Assembly: GCA_002205965.3 (NCBI GenBank)
Contig: NADL03000486.1
Location: forward strand, 372,001 to 436,000
Length of the DNA: 64,000 nucleotides
Source of the DNA: Kappaphycus alvarezii
Lineage: Eukaryota; Rhodophyta; Florideophyceae; Gigartinales; Solieriaceae
Direction: 5' to 3'
The notes beneath the pieces were generated by a model. It saw only the letters and a program-made list of their open reading frames with translations, searched no databases and was not told where the DNA came from. Both the position numbers and the translations under genes were made by a program. This document shows, piece after piece, positions 12,641 through 23,849 of the stretch; position 1 is the stretch's first letter, and each line of letters starts with the position of its first letter.

Positions 12641-13625
12641 GTGAACGAAGTAGGCCATCTATCCACCCAAGATCGAGATCCCGCCGGAATTCGATACGAA
12701 GAATACTCTTCAGTGATCATCACGATAAGTCTTTGGGACGGGTGTGGCGGAGAAGAAACAGGCTCGGAAAGACTTCATCGAGGTTCTTCTAGACGACTGC
12801 GAGGGAAGTGCAGCCTGTTATGTATACTACAGAGATTAAAGGGGCTGTTTCCCTTTCGCATTCTTCTACCCAGTATTTATCGGGTTCTGCAGCCAAAGGA
12901 GAAGATTCATTGCGTTCGCCGCCGCTGCTTGCATGCAACGCCCTTCGAAGTTCCTGAAGAAGATGAAACGTTCAGACTATAAGCACTTAGAGTAAACGGG
13001 GGACGTGAACGGTAAATGGGATGCTGGAACGTGCAGATATTGTTTGTCCTACTTAGATATCAGTTACAGATCGCCAATATAAGTCTATTCTTTGTGCGAC
13101 ACAACTGAGCAAACATTTAATTGATAAGAAGACCTTCTTACTTATAATTCGTCAGATCTCGCTTTCGTAGACAGACAGACCATATTCGGTGGGGACTTGA
13201 TGAAAAAAGAAGATCCGCAGGTCCAATTTATGCTCTTTTCCCGTGAATGATTTGATCTCGAAATATTTCTTTGATCATCCGTCAAAAAGTTGCAAGTCCC
13301 AAAGATGACATCTTTGACCAGTGGAGCATTTTTGAGCAATAGAAGTACTTATAGGAGTTCCTAAGCAACTCATTATGTCCTAACTGCCGTGTATTATCTT
13401 CAACCAAGGCGCCAACCAGTTGCAGGGAAACTTTTGGTTTTTATACTGTATTCGAAAGCTTAAGAACTTCTCGGTAAGTGAGATCCATGTAAAACAGCCC
13501 AAGGGGAATAGAAAACTCGAAATAGGTCGTATAGATATCTTTGCAGAATTCTATGCTCTGCTTGATCGTCAAAAATCCATTTCGTCAAAAACGGAAACCA
13601 ATTTTTTCTTGCTGATGGAATAATT
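12641..13625 (+). mobile_element. Fragments of a second decayed Ty3/gypsy copy
   Basis: A gag-like block near 12,720-12,850 and an RNase H-like region at about 13,180-13,620 are read on the plus strand. The latter contains a KKED..VQF..SR segment, like QKKEDGKVHPIQYASR of the 55-63 kb element. It also contains R-K-L-E-I-G-R-I-D-I-F-A-E, like the R-L-A-R-W-L-D-I-F-A-E block of the 18-25 kb element. Reverse transcriptase between them is not visible, so this is a reduced, strongly broken fossil. No LTRs were found. Confidence 0.5.
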
Positions 13626-14138
13626 GAGGCCAGATGGCAAGAAAACTTTGCTGTCCGGCCTTTTTACAGCCAATCCGTTTGAAAAACTACAGGCAGTATT
13701 GCGAGCTTCCTTTGTTTCTTACGCAGAGATCAATAATCCGTCTACTTCTTGACCATCTGGTTGCTTGTCACCATGATAATTGAGGTGGTGGATGGGCAGA
13801 TTCCAAAAGCTTTAGCCTACCTAAATCAACGATTCGGTTGAGGAATAGGGTATATCTGCGCATGGGAAGTTCACGAAGGGTTTAGACTTCCTTAATTGAT
13901 GCCAAGGTTAGGTAAAAAAGATGTGAAAGGCCAGCTGAAGAGGTCTAAACGATATTTAGGTCGCGGTTCATTACAATACGAGAGCCGGCTAGTTTAGGGT
14001 AAATGGAGGTTAGGGGTAGGTGAGGTATCTGTTGGGAGATACACCGGCGTACTACAGATATTGTATCCAAACTAAATTTTTGGTGCGAGGTGCTGACCCG
14101 TAGATTTGATGAGGAGGGGTATAAGCTAAAATTTTATA
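13626..14138. other. No gene seen
   Basis: About 500 bp with no motif or reading frame that I can support. It may continue the adjacent gypsy fossil. Confidence 0.45.
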
Positions 14139-14450
14139 AATTTTGGACCGTTTTAGTGAAATTATTTGGAAAATTATGGGTGGACATGATAAAGCGGGTT
14201 GAACGTGACCGTGATCTACGACTTATCTGAGTCTGTTTATCACGGGTTCATCTTCTTACTGTAAGCAGTTTAGATGAAGGCCATGTAGACAGCTTAACAT
14301 GTTACTATTTTACGGCTGCATCTGATTGCTGTAGGGAACTCGGATGAAGAGCACGTAGAAAACTTAATTATTTGCGCAAGGAGACTCTGAATACAATTAA
14401 AACCGGTCTATCAGGACCATGTAACCGTCAACCTGGAAACCTTGACCGCA
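14139..14450. repeat. Dispersed repeat D, left copy
   Basis: It aligns with 16,061-16,370 in the same orientation. Shared blocks are TTGGAAAATTATGGGTG, TGATAA.G.GGGTTGAA, a GAAGGCCA.RTAGACA block, then GGCTG.ATCT, and further on AATACRATWA.AA.CGGT. Overall identity looks like roughly 60-70 percent with gaps. The pair could be the LTRs of a very old small element enclosing about 1.6 kb, or two independent copies of a dispersed repeat. No target duplication could be identified. Confidence 0.6.
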
Positions 14451-16060
14451 GCATTTGGTTCCTTAAGTAATCTCTTGTGCTCATCATATGAGCCAGCTCC
14501 AAAATAATCCCCTTCTTGACCGAAATTCGCGAAACAAACCTGTAAAGTGTTACATTCAGAATCATTATCTGCTGCATCAACCAGTTACGTATTGGAACCC
14601 TTGAGAGCAAGTTCCTTAGCCTCGAAAATAATTCCTATGGAGCCTTTAATCTCGCCAAGGGCCGTTTCTATGCTAAAAACACAGCATTTTCCGCCTCTAG
14701 GCCTTCCGCTGCCGCCAATGAGCCTTCGTATCTAGCAGATCAATTGACAGCCGCCACAATGAACATCAAGGTTGGGAAACTGCATATTTCACTGCCGCCC
14801 AAGATTACCAAGCAAATTTGTAAGACTTGTGCTGCTCAGTGAGATTTCGCTGCTAACGGAAAGCTTAAAAGTTAGAAAAACTTTTCTCTGTTACTCTGTT
14901 TCTCTAGAAAAGGTTCGCTTTGGAATCAGAAGATCTTTTTGGTCGCATCAAGACCACAGACCAAAGGGACAACTGGGAAACCGAATTCCTCTGTAATGAG
15001 AGCAAAAACTGTCAAAAATTCCGGCTACATTGCCAATAAAATCACCGAATCGCTGGAAGCTGAGAAAATTAAAGCCGCTACCGAGGAACTCAATTTTTTA
15101 CAACTTTCTTGCGGCATCTTATTCCAACTTATGGGACCGAGTTTAATTCTTCAACAACTCTTTGGAATTAAGTAAACCGGAGGCCAATCTCACCAGAAGT
15201 ACCTATGAGAGGATGACTTCCCGTGCAAGTCCGACTTTGTCGGCTTTATGAAGCAGAAGTTATCTATGTTGAATTTTGGAGAAAATTAGGTTAGCTCGGT
15301 CTCAATACACAGCTAAATCTCCGCAGGCACCAGAGCCGATACATTTATTGGTCTATCTATATTACTCGCGCCACTGATATAGTTATGGCTGTATGCCTTT
15401 CGACAAGGTTACATGAACTGAAAGTTGCTGACACGCCTGCTTACAAAATGGCGTGCTCTACTAAGTTCCGTTCTCACAGAATCTTCGCTTTCGGACTAAC
15501 CTCACCGGATACTGATTTTAAACTTCTGCAGAACTCCATCTCTGTCCTATTCAGCTATATTTTATTTGAACGTGGTGAAACTGCTGTGTGTTTATCGCTG
15601 ACCGACATTGCAGTCACTCCGGATAAACCAATATTGCCACCGTATTGCGCAAGAATCGTGACCGGGTTGTCTATACTCTTTGTTATCGCCGTAATCTTTG
15701 CTTCAGAATCAGCTTTATCAAGCGGCGTATAATACCGTATCGACATTTTTGTCGATACCTCTTTACTTTCTACTAGCAAAAGTATCATCACTCTGTAGCT
15801 TCATTTTTGCTTCGTTCTCAATCAATTGATACCTCTACCTCAAGTTCCCTGGAACCTACATTCACTATGTATGATTGCTGGCTCTCAATTTGTAGCGATT
15901 GTGGTTCAAGAATATCCTATTATAGTTTGGTAAAATGGTCTAATGTGCGCACATGTCGAGAGTCCTATATGGATGAAACGGTGATTAAGTGTAATGATTG
16001 GTTCCTTTTCTTCCGAAATTTGCTCTGACTTCACTTCAGAACGAACTACTCTTGTTCTTT
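14451..16060. other. Unassigned DNA between the two copies of repeat D
   Basis: Several open frames of 60-115 codons occur (14,547-15,175 and 15,385-15,732 on plus), none with a recognisable domain. A short perfect hairpin lies at 15,737-15,758 (9-bp arms, GTATCGACA and TGTCGATAC, 4-nt loop). If the flanking repeats are LTRs this would be the interior of a non-autonomous element, but no gag or pol motif is visible. Confidence 0.45.
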
Positions 16061-16370
16061 TTTTGTTCATTATGGTGGAATGTTTGGAAAATTATGGGTG
16101 AATTTGATAAGGGGGGTTGAATCAGATGTTAATCTGCAAATAATGTAAAACTGGTGATCACCGTTGCATCTGGTTCTTTTAAGAATTTTGAAAGAAGGCC
16201 ACATAGACAACTCCCTTGTTACACACATTGTCATGGCTGTATCTATTTTCGGTAAGCAACTAAGATGAGGCCACGTAAAAAAACGTACAGTTTACGAAAA
16301 GAGGCTTTCAATACGATAACAATCGGTGAAAATGGCCCTACAAATGTCATTTGTAAACCTTGGCTTCGGA
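16061..16370. repeat. Dispersed repeat D, right copy
   Basis: Right-hand partner of 14,139-14,450, in direct orientation. Similarity starts at TTGGAAAATTATGGGTG and continues for about 300 bp to a shared GTAAACCTTG/GGAAACCTTG block. Confidence 0.6.
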
Positions 16371-17069
16371 ATTTGATTCCTCATGTCATCGTTTGTTCGC
16401 CAGCCCCCCGCATCCAATTCATGTTTTATCTCTCAGTCACAAATATTCGTTGTTCTTTCCCTCAATACCTTTAATACATTGCGTCATTATTCTCTTACAT
16501 GCTTCTTATCATGCTTCGGCGTCCTTTGCTCGCTTGTCGCATTGTTACGTTAACGCTATCAGGGCACGCAGCATGGCAATGTTTATACCACATTGATACA
16601 AATATTTGTTTGCATCTAAAAGACTTTTTGTCAGGAATGGGTTGCTAACCTGGCTGCAAGCTGATCTATCGGTCCTCTGAACGAAGCTGCCACGAGAAGG
16701 CTTTAGGAATATTTTCATGTACAGAGACAGGTCAGACGGCCCCGAGACTGTTCGGAAGCGCAGATGCGTTCTTGAAGCCACTCATACAAAGAAGAACGGA
16801 GTCCGACAAGCTTTCGCGACTCCTGGAAAGTGATGATACCTCAATATTTTGCGCGATTTAGGGTGGGACGCTAGCGTTTTAACCATCTCGTGGAATTCGT
16901 CTTTTCAAAAGTTTGACTCACCTGATACTCTTGGTTTCACCATCTTTTTCGAAGCGGATATTGAATACGTATGCGAACGAAAGCGCGGGATCTGTTACAG
17001 TATACCGTACACTGGGTTTTCGGGGTATTGTCTTTTGTGTTTTAAACTGTATGTGTTTCTCTATTGTTT
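16371..17069. other. No gene seen
   Basis: Open frames up to 102 codons (16,849-17,157 plus; 16,545-16,781 minus) lack recognisable domains. The sequence resembles other decayed intergenic DNA here. Confidence 0.45.
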
Positions 17070-17207
17070 AATTCACCGTGCTACTGTGGACTCGCACTTT
17101 TGCAAAAAAAATAAAGTTTGTTTATTGATTCTACAATTTCTGCGTTCTAAAATTTAAAACTTCGTTGGTAGCTACACACGCCCTGTCCAACGCTGCACAT
17201 AAACAGC
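17070..17207. repeat. Dispersed repeat C, copy 2
   Basis: Partner of 8,110-8,238 in the same orientation, sharing TTTCTGCGTTCTAA and flanking blocks. It stands alone here, without an adjoining gag, as a solo LTR would. That interpretation is inference. Confidence 0.5.
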
Positions 17208-17234
17208 TTTGCAGGGGGAAATGAGGGAATTCGT

Positions 17235-17540
17235 TTACTGTACTGTGACAGATTTTTTGGCTACGGTAGGTGCACGCTGACCACGGGCAGGCCACGTCAC
17301 AATCATCTCCATACCCTGCTTCGCGATTCCGTTTCTCGTTCTGCGTTTAGTATCCAAGTGATGCAGGCGCGACAGGTTCCCGCCCGCCGCCCCGCCGCCT
17401 GCATTCGTAGTTGAAATTCTCAATACCCTCCGCCCACTTCTGTGCCATATTGTACAACTCGTAAAGATCTGCCACCACCATATCCTGCGCCCCATCATCC
17501 CTCCTCAAAAACACTCGCCTCCCATACCCCCCTGCCACGC
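17235..17540 (-). pseudogene. Dispersed repeat B, copy 1: coding-like remnant of unknown family
   Basis: On the minus strand the translation includes DLYELYNMAQKWAEGIEN followed by a Gly/Arg-rich segment and EPVAPASLG. The same coding-like segment recurs at 48,404-48,600 (plus), with NLYELYSVAQKRAEGI, and at 63,780-64,000 (minus), with YNVAQKRAEGI. Nucleotide similarity extends through the shared CCTGTCGCGCCTGCATCACTTGG-type block. Three diverged copies in one window mean a repeat, probably a broken mobile or multicopy gene. I do not recognise the protein. Confidence 0.5.
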
Positions 17541-17891
17541 CAAGTACTATCCATTACACATCCCCCTTTCTCGGCGTAACAGTCAGTACCTCAACAAGGG
17601 GCTTTGAATGGGGCATGAAGTTAAGGGGCCACCGAAAGGGGCCGGGAGAGTGTAATTACGACATGTAGGAAGGGGGTTAAATTTGGGCCTATGGATGCGG
17701 AGGGCTCTTTGGTGTATTGCAGGATGTGAAGTGTCTACCCGAAGCGCTGCTATTAATGCAATGCATGATAGTGTACTGCAAAGCACTTCGCCAAGGCTCC
17801 GGGCGATGAGGGGGGGCCTTAAATTGCCAGCTTATGCTACTTTAGGCACTAAAGCCCGCTACCTAGTGGCGGGAAGCTCTACTCTTCCACC
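17541..17891. other. No gene seen
   Basis: GC-richer sequence with overlapping open frames on both strands and no clear coding signal. Confidence 0.45.
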
Positions 17892-18161
17892 TTGGTGGAA
17901 GCCGCCGATTACCAAACAACACCCAAAGGCGTCTATGGGCAGACGTCATGGCGCGAGAGTGGGATTATTACGGCCACGGAGAAGGACACTAACCTGCCTG
18001 TGATGGGACCCTACGGCACGGAGCATTGGTGGGTGCCTGCTCGCTGGATGGACTGGTCTGATCTCAACTCTTCGGACGGCGAAGACGTCCGTGATGTCGC
18101 TGCCGATCTGGAGGGGTTAGAGGCTGGTGGGAGAAGGATGAGTAAGGGGCGGGCATATTGA
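17892..18161 (+). CDS. Unknown open frame cut by the insertion of a gypsy element
   Basis: This 89-codon frame carries GPYGTEHWWVPARWMDWSD, then an acidic stretch (SSDGEDVRD), then a basic tail. The Trp-rich block and the change from aromatic to acidic to basic residues look more like real protein than random sequence. The stop codon is supplied by the first three bases of the LTR at 18,159, so the frame was interrupted there and the original ending is lost. The true start is uncertain, since the frame is open further upstream. I do not recognise the family. It may be a host gene fragment or part of another repeat. Confidence 0.35.
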   Translation: MVEAADYQTTPKGVYGQTSWRESGIITATEKDTNLPVMGPYGTEHWWVPARWMDWSDLNSSDGEDVRDVAADLEGLEAGGRRMSKGRAY

Positions 18162-18878
18162 TGTGCGCAAATTCGCACACGAAAAAATTTAGATGAGGAC
18201 CATAATTGTATACAGTATTGGAACTGGGAAGATATTTTTACAGTTTTTGAATTTGCAAGATATTTTTAATTTGGGTGAGTGTGGCAAATTCATCGGTTGA
18301 TTTTTTATTTTAGGACACGCTGTCATAGTGGATGTCAGTACAGTTCTAGGTTGTGGGTGATACTACGAGTGACTCTGAAAGGTCTATATAATGGCCACAT
18401 CAATTCCCACCCCTGGCCGATGGGTGGCTGGCATGGGTATGGCACCTAGATATTTACCTTGAGGAAATATCTTCTAATGGTCTCTCTGGTTCACACGATT
18501 CCCGTGAATGCGTTTTATGGTATTTAGTATGTTTGATTGAGACTTTAGGATTAGCCGAAAGGTCTATATAAGCTGAGTAAAGTGCTTCCTCCTTGAGAGG
18601 TCAAGCAAGTTGGCAGACAACTTCAGGTCAAGCTCCGAGTAGTAGGAAGTTGAGAGTCAACTTCAAACCCAAGAAAACTTTTTCCTAAGCAAGTCGCAGA
18701 GAATCAGTGGTAGACGCTGCCCCTTTTATACTTGCTTGTAGCCCTCTCAACTCTCTCCCATATACACTGCTTTTTATTTGTTCAACTATACCACGGTAGC
18801 ACTTTTGTCGCTCGCAACACCTCCGTCTTGGGGTAGTTGGTTCTAAGTATCTCTTCTCCCGACGATTTACCCCTATCA
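18159..18878 (+). repeat. 5' LTR of the 18-25 kb gypsy element
   Basis: 720 bp, TG...CA. It contains two copies of GAAAGGTCTATATAA with TATA cores at 18,385-18,391 and 18,565-18,571, suggesting two possible core promoters 180 bp apart. Inverted repeats lie near the start (GTGCG..CGCAC), at about 18,607-18,623 (AAGTTG..CAACTT) and at 18,646-18,664 (GAAGTTGA with TCAACTTC, 3-nt loop). Confidence 0.95.
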
Positions 18879-18880
18879 TT

Positions 18881-18900
18881 TGGTACTCTTGTGGAGGGGG
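18881..18900 (+). other. Primer-binding site of the 18-25 kb gypsy element
   Basis: TGGTACTCTTGTGG followed by a G run begins two bases after the LTR. TGG pairs with the CCA end of a tRNA. The same 20 bases occur on the minus strand at 61,694-61,713 in the other gypsy element, so both lineages use the same primer. I could not identify which tRNA has this 3' end. Confidence 0.8.
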
Positions 18901-18967
18901 TTGCACCCGAGGTATTCGAGTTGAGCAGTCTTAGGGAACCATTCGAGGGGATTTCTTTTCTGTAATC

Positions 18968-20360
18968 ATGGATCTCAACGCTGCTCGTATAACGTTCACA
19001 GGGGGCAAGAATGAAGACGTTGAGGAGTTTCTCTATACATATGTCAACGTTGTGATGCGTGAGAAGAGCGATGAAGAGAAGGCCGAAAGTATCTTCGCCT
19101 ATCTTCATGGTGACGCAAAGCACAAATATAAGGCCAAGTTTATCAACGGGTGGTCTCTTAACGGGAATGGGCGTAACTTCGGTGAGGTATGTGAGTGGCT
19201 TGTGAAAGAATATGCTAAGCAGGTAGAACCAGATGAGATGATTCGTACCGCCATAGAGGCCCGGCTCAACTTCGACGATTTGTTAAGCTCATTGGTATAC
19301 TTGTGTGATCTCTATGAAAAGGCTGGGTTCAACGCCCAAGCCAAGTACGGAATGCTGCGTAAGGCGGCGATGGGGGATAAGCGGCTCTCCGATTTCCTCC
19401 TCATCAAGGGCCCTCACACTTTTAATGAACTGAAGGGTACCATAGTAGAATTTGTCAAAAATTCGGAGACGTTTCAGTCACTAAGTGAAATACCGAGGGA
19501 AACCCGTACATCTATGCCGATCGTGCATCCTGAAAAGAATTATCAAAGGCCAGCTACTAGCGCAGCAGCATTGGAATCAGTCAGGAGCGATGTCAAAAAC
19601 TTGGAAGAAAGGTTGGAAACCCGATTCGATAATCGACTTGACATGATAACCTCGCAGTTGGAAAGCCTTACTCTTACCATTAAGAAGAACCAGTCTGGGG
19701 CCCCCAAGGCCGCAGAAGTCTGTTCCTACTGTCACAAGCCTGGACACTTTGCAAATAGGTGTCCTGATAATCCACATAGAAACACTCGTTGTGGAAAGTG
19801 CGGTCGTTACGGGCATCATGAAAGTAACTGCTGGTCTAAAGACAACAGAAGAGCAAATTTATCGGACGCGAGGAGTGAGTCAGGACCAGAGATGAAAATC
19901 TTACAAAACAGGAAGGATCAAAGGTTGGCGGATGCCGGTAATGTATCCATCGCTGAAGAAATCAGTCAAGTTAATGTGACAAAAAGGGATGGGGAAGGGA
20001 ACGTTTTGTCGAAAAAACCTAGGCTAGATTATGGAATGCTGGAGCATATCCCAGCACCTGTACCTCCTCGAACCAAGAGGCTTGATCAAGTTGTTCCAGG
20101 GGTGGGAAACACTTCGGCCAAGAAGACGAGAAAGAGTAAGAAATTTAAGAGTATCCCGAAGGACGTACTAGAATATGTGAAGAAGTACAATTTGGTGGCT
20201 GAGCTTGCATCGGCCCCAACTGGGATAACGTTTGGTCAACTTTTGAGGGGCGACGCAGAGGATGCGAGAAAAGAACTCAAAAAAATTATCAGGTCTAATA
20301 AGTCCGCTAAGGTAAGAAACTGTTTCTTCAATCGGCCTCGACAGCACCAAGACGTCTTAA
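18968..20360 (+). pseudogene. gag: Gag region of the 18-25 kb gypsy element
   Basis: About 465 codons. The first part is a helical capsid-like region (EEFLYTYVNVVMREKSDEEK, then LYEKAGF) similar to that of the 55-63 kb element. Next comes a coiled-coil-like segment with a SLTLTIKK ending. Then two CCHC zinc knuckles (CSYCHKPGHFANRC and CGKCGRYGHHESNC) lie at about 19,720-19,835 and would bind RNA. A basic tail follows. The start at 18,968 is the first ATG after the primer site. This stretch itself reads through, but the element as a whole is broken. Confidence 0.88.
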
Positions 20361-20369
20361 ACTAGTACC

Positions 20370-20700
20370 AGTCAAAGTATTGGGAATGAAAACCCAAGCT
20401 CTTTTCGATTCGGGCGCTGTTCCAAACCTTATCTCAGAAACTTTGGTGACAGATTTAGGTCTCGAAATTATTCCAACTACTCGAAGAATAACTGTGGCGG
20501 ATGGAACCGTCTCAAAATGCATGGGCACTGTTAACAAGGTTTCCGTGTTCTTTGGGGACTCTAAAGTTGATGTAGACTTTCTCGTCATGCCGGAGCTCCC
20601 TTTCGATGCAATCATTGGCTGTCCTACCATGGAAAGACTAGGGACCTGCATTGACTTGGGCAACCAAATCGTTTCAGTTAATGTTGACGGCAGAAACGTG
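20370..20700 (+). pseudogene. Retroviral-type aspartic protease region
   Basis: The active-site block ALFDSGAVPNLIS lies near 20,398-20,440, followed by a flap-like segment and AIIGCPTMERL, matching the D-S-G-A and I-I-G-x-P/x-T motifs of gypsy proteases. An acidic linker follows (about 20,740-20,900). It would cut the gag-pol polyprotein. Confidence 0.82.
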
Positions 20701-21219
20701 AAGATGCCCCTGGATTTCGACAAAAGCACACATCCGGAAGATCTAAGAGAGACGGACAGTGAAGATTTCACTTCTAGCTATGACAGCGAAGATTCCGAAC
20801 CAACTAACACTTTCGGAAGTGAGAAAGGGTACGCTCGGGGGACAATGAACATGACATGGGACGATTATGATTCTGGGTTTGAAACAGATGAAGAATGGAA
20901 TTCTAGGGTAGGTTTGACACCTGAATGTGTTTCTTTTTGCGATAATATCGAATCAAAGGACGGAATTCGGGCATGAAAGAAGATTACAATTGCACGGAAA
21001 ACAAGAATATATCGAATTCCATATCTGAAGATGTGAGCACGCCGGAAGAGGTCCTTCAAAATTTGGAGGGTGAGGATCAAGAAAAGGACCAGCGCCAAAT
21101 TGGAGAAATTCAAGAAAAAGTACAGCACCTTCCAGCCCCGCCTCAATGATAATATCCGACATGTTAACATCTTCCGAAGTAATTGCATGGAGTGTATCAG
21201 ATTTAAGACAAGCAAGTGT

Positions 21220-22060
21220 ACCGGTCACTCACTCATTTGAACTTACCGATACTCAACCAATTTACCACAGGCCTAGACGTCAACCGCCAAAATATGACCA
21301 ATTTATCTCAGAGAATGTTACAAGTATGCTGGAAAATGATATCATTCGGCCAGTTTCATCCCCATGGTCATTTCCAGTTGTGGTCGCACCAAAGAAGGAT
21401 GGAAAGCTGCGTTTTTGCGTCGATTACCGACAACTGAACCAGAGAATGATACCCGATCGATTTCCGATTCCGAATATGGAGGAAATCCTCGAGGACTTGA
21501 AGGACGGGAGATACTTCACCTCAATTGATCTTTACACTGGTTATTGGCAGATTCCATTGGATGAAAAATGCAAGGAAAAAACAACTTTTACCAGCAAAGC
21601 CGGTACATTCAGGTTCGAAGTGATGCCTTTTGGTCTCATGAATGCCCCAGCTACATTCCAAAGAATGATGAACGAGGTTTTGAAAGGACTTCCATTTGCA
21701 AGAGTTTATATCGATGATGTAGTGATATTCTCAAAAACCTTGGATCAGCACATATCGCATGTCAAGACTGTGGTGGAGAAAATAGCTGCGTACAGCCTGA
21801 AAATTAAGTTAAGCAAATGCTTCTTTGCGAAAACGTCTATCCAATTACTCGGTCATATCGTCGATCAAGAGGGAATTAAAGTGGATCCAGAGAAAACGAA
21901 AAAAATCAAGTTGGCACCAAGGCCCGCTTCAAAGACGGAGGTTCGAAGCTTCTTAGTACTGGCCTCATATTACAGAAGATTTATCAAAGATTTCGCCAAA
22001 CTGCAGCACCGTTACATGCCAGCACTACGAAGAACGGAAAATTTTACTGGAACAAGGAAA
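21220..22060 (+). pseudogene. pol: Reverse transcriptase region of the 18-25 kb gypsy element
   Basis: Motifs in order are THSFEL..QPIYHRPRR (leader), SPWSFPVVVAPKKDGKLRFCVDYRQLN, FTSIDLYTGYWQIPL, FEVMPFGLMNAPATFQRMM, and the catalytic VYIDDVVIFS at about 21,703-21,732. GHIVDQEGIKVDPEK closes the domain. This is a typical Ty3/gypsy enzyme that copies element RNA into DNA. It is part of a broken pol region. Confidence 0.92.
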
Positions 22061-22089
22061 TGCAACTGCATTTGAGGAGCTTAAAGATA

Positions 22090-22510
22090 AGCTATGTGTC
22101 CCCCCAGTGCTCATGTATCCAGATTTCAAGAGACCATTCGTTGTGGAGACAGATGCCTCAGAACGGTCTTTGGGTGCCATTTTGTCCCAAAAAGACGAAA
22201 ACGGAAGACTACACCCTGTTCAATTCGCAAGTCGCACTCTGAATGATGCGGAAAAGAGATACTCAGTCTGCGAGAAAGAAGCGCTAGCTGTCGTCTTCGC
22301 ACTGAAAAAGTTTCGTGTTTACCTTTTATCACTCGAGAAATTTGTCTTGATAACTGATCACCAGGCACTTAAGACAGCATTCCAAAAGAAAGATGTACAT
22401 CACCGCTTGGCCCGATGGCTCGACATTTTCGCAGAATATCGGTTTGAAATTGTGTATAGGCCCGGACGCAATAATCAGCCTGCCGATTACCTATCCCGCT
22501 TGAGGGATCC
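22090..22510 (+). pseudogene. RNase H region
   Basis: PFVVETDASERSLGAILSQK, SVCEKEALAVVFALKKFRVYL, ITDHQAL and RLARWLDIFAEYRFEIVYRPG..QPADYLSR are the standard blocks of gypsy RNase H. The domain would degrade the RNA strand during reverse transcription. Confidence 0.9.
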
Positions 22511-22759
22511 ATTGATTCCAAATGAAAAAGCTTCCGGAGACATCGTCGGAGTTGCCGAGTTCAAGTGCCGATCGATAACGAGTACGAAGCTTATATTCAC
22601 GGACTTATTAAATTCCTTGATGGACTAGAAATGAGAAAGGTTGATCTCGAACACAGAAATTGGGTACGCAGGAACCAAAAGGCCTTTACATTGTGGAATG
22701 GGAAACTCTTCCGACACACAAAAGCCGGTCCTCGACTAGTGGCCCCTTTGAAAGAAAGA

Positions 22760-23800
22760 ATCAAGATCTTGAGGACTTTTCATGATGAGTTAGGGCATTG
22801 GGATCTCGAAACAACCAAAAAATTCATTACGGAGAGATTCTGGTGGCCCAGTATCCATAAGGACGTCTATAATTTCGTGAAAAGCTGTGACAACTGTCAA
22901 AAATTCACTCCGATACGAAAGTATAAGACAACCTAAGCTTCCCAGTTTCCGCTCTCTTTGAAACCTTCTCAATTGACTTTGCCGGCCCATTCAAGGAAAC
23001 CTCTTCCGGAAACAAATACCTCCTTATAGGGGTGGAACATCTTACTGGATGGCCAATAGCAGTTGCAGTTGAGGAGGCCAATGCTGAGGTGGTCCTGAGA
23101 TTCATCGAAAAAGAAATAATTGAACCGTTTGGTCTTCCAAAAAGGATCATCTCAGATAACGCCTTTGTTTTACTGCAACTTCACTGCTTCGTTTTTGGAA
23201 GAAAGGGATTCAGCTGAAGACAGTTCTCGCATACGCTCCTATGTCAAACGGTAAAGCGGAGAGGATGGTTGGAACCATCAAACGAGCAATATCGAAAACT
23301 ATGTCGGAGAATGAAATCCAGTGGGAAGATGCCTTACCAAAAGTGTTATACGGCTATCGTCGAAGAAGAGGAAGAAGCGGACGGTCACCATTCGAGCTAA
23401 TGTACGGAAGGGCTCCTAGAATGTTACAGAGAGACATGGAAACAAATATTATCGATGAAGAGAGTAGAGAAGTCGAACTACTGGCCACTGAAGGCTGGAG
23501 ATCACACCGCGCGCTAACACAGACAAGAAATAAGAATGAAGAGCCTCCAGTCCAAACCTTTCCAGTCGGCTCTAAAGTACTTGTAGTACATGGGAAAGCA
23601 ATGCAGCAGGCTGTGAAGTGGCCGGCCTTCCAAACAAAGTACTCGAATCCTTGCGTCGTCACGGAGGAAAGACACCCGCACTATAAGCTATGTTCAAGCT
23701 CAGGGAAGAGATCAAGGAGGGCCATCCATGCACGTCGTCTAGTCCCTTACCATCAGAGGCCTGAAGAATTCCTTCTCACACAGGACTATGCGCAACCACG
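22760..23800 (+). pseudogene. Integrase region of the 18-25 kb gypsy element
   Basis: An HHCC zinc domain (FHDELGH ... SCDNCQKF) lies at about 22,780-22,905. The catalytic core follows with FSIDFAGPF, GVEHLTGWPIAVA, ISDNA, and YAPMSNGKAERMVGTIKRAI (the final E of D-D-E), and then the C-terminal part with a VGSKVLVVHG block. This enzyme joins element DNA to the host chromosome. The region is broken. Confidence 0.9.
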
Positions 23801-23849
23801 GGGCATACTCATCTTTAACTATAGAATGATTCCTATGGGAGGAAAAAGG

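Noticed and set aside
15385-15732. 115-codon frame as a membrane protein
   Set aside because: Hydrophobic stretches are weak, the composition matches noncoding neighbours, and the opposite strand is equally open.
20328-20771. 147-codon minus-strand frame
   Set aside because: It is antisense to the gypsy protease region.
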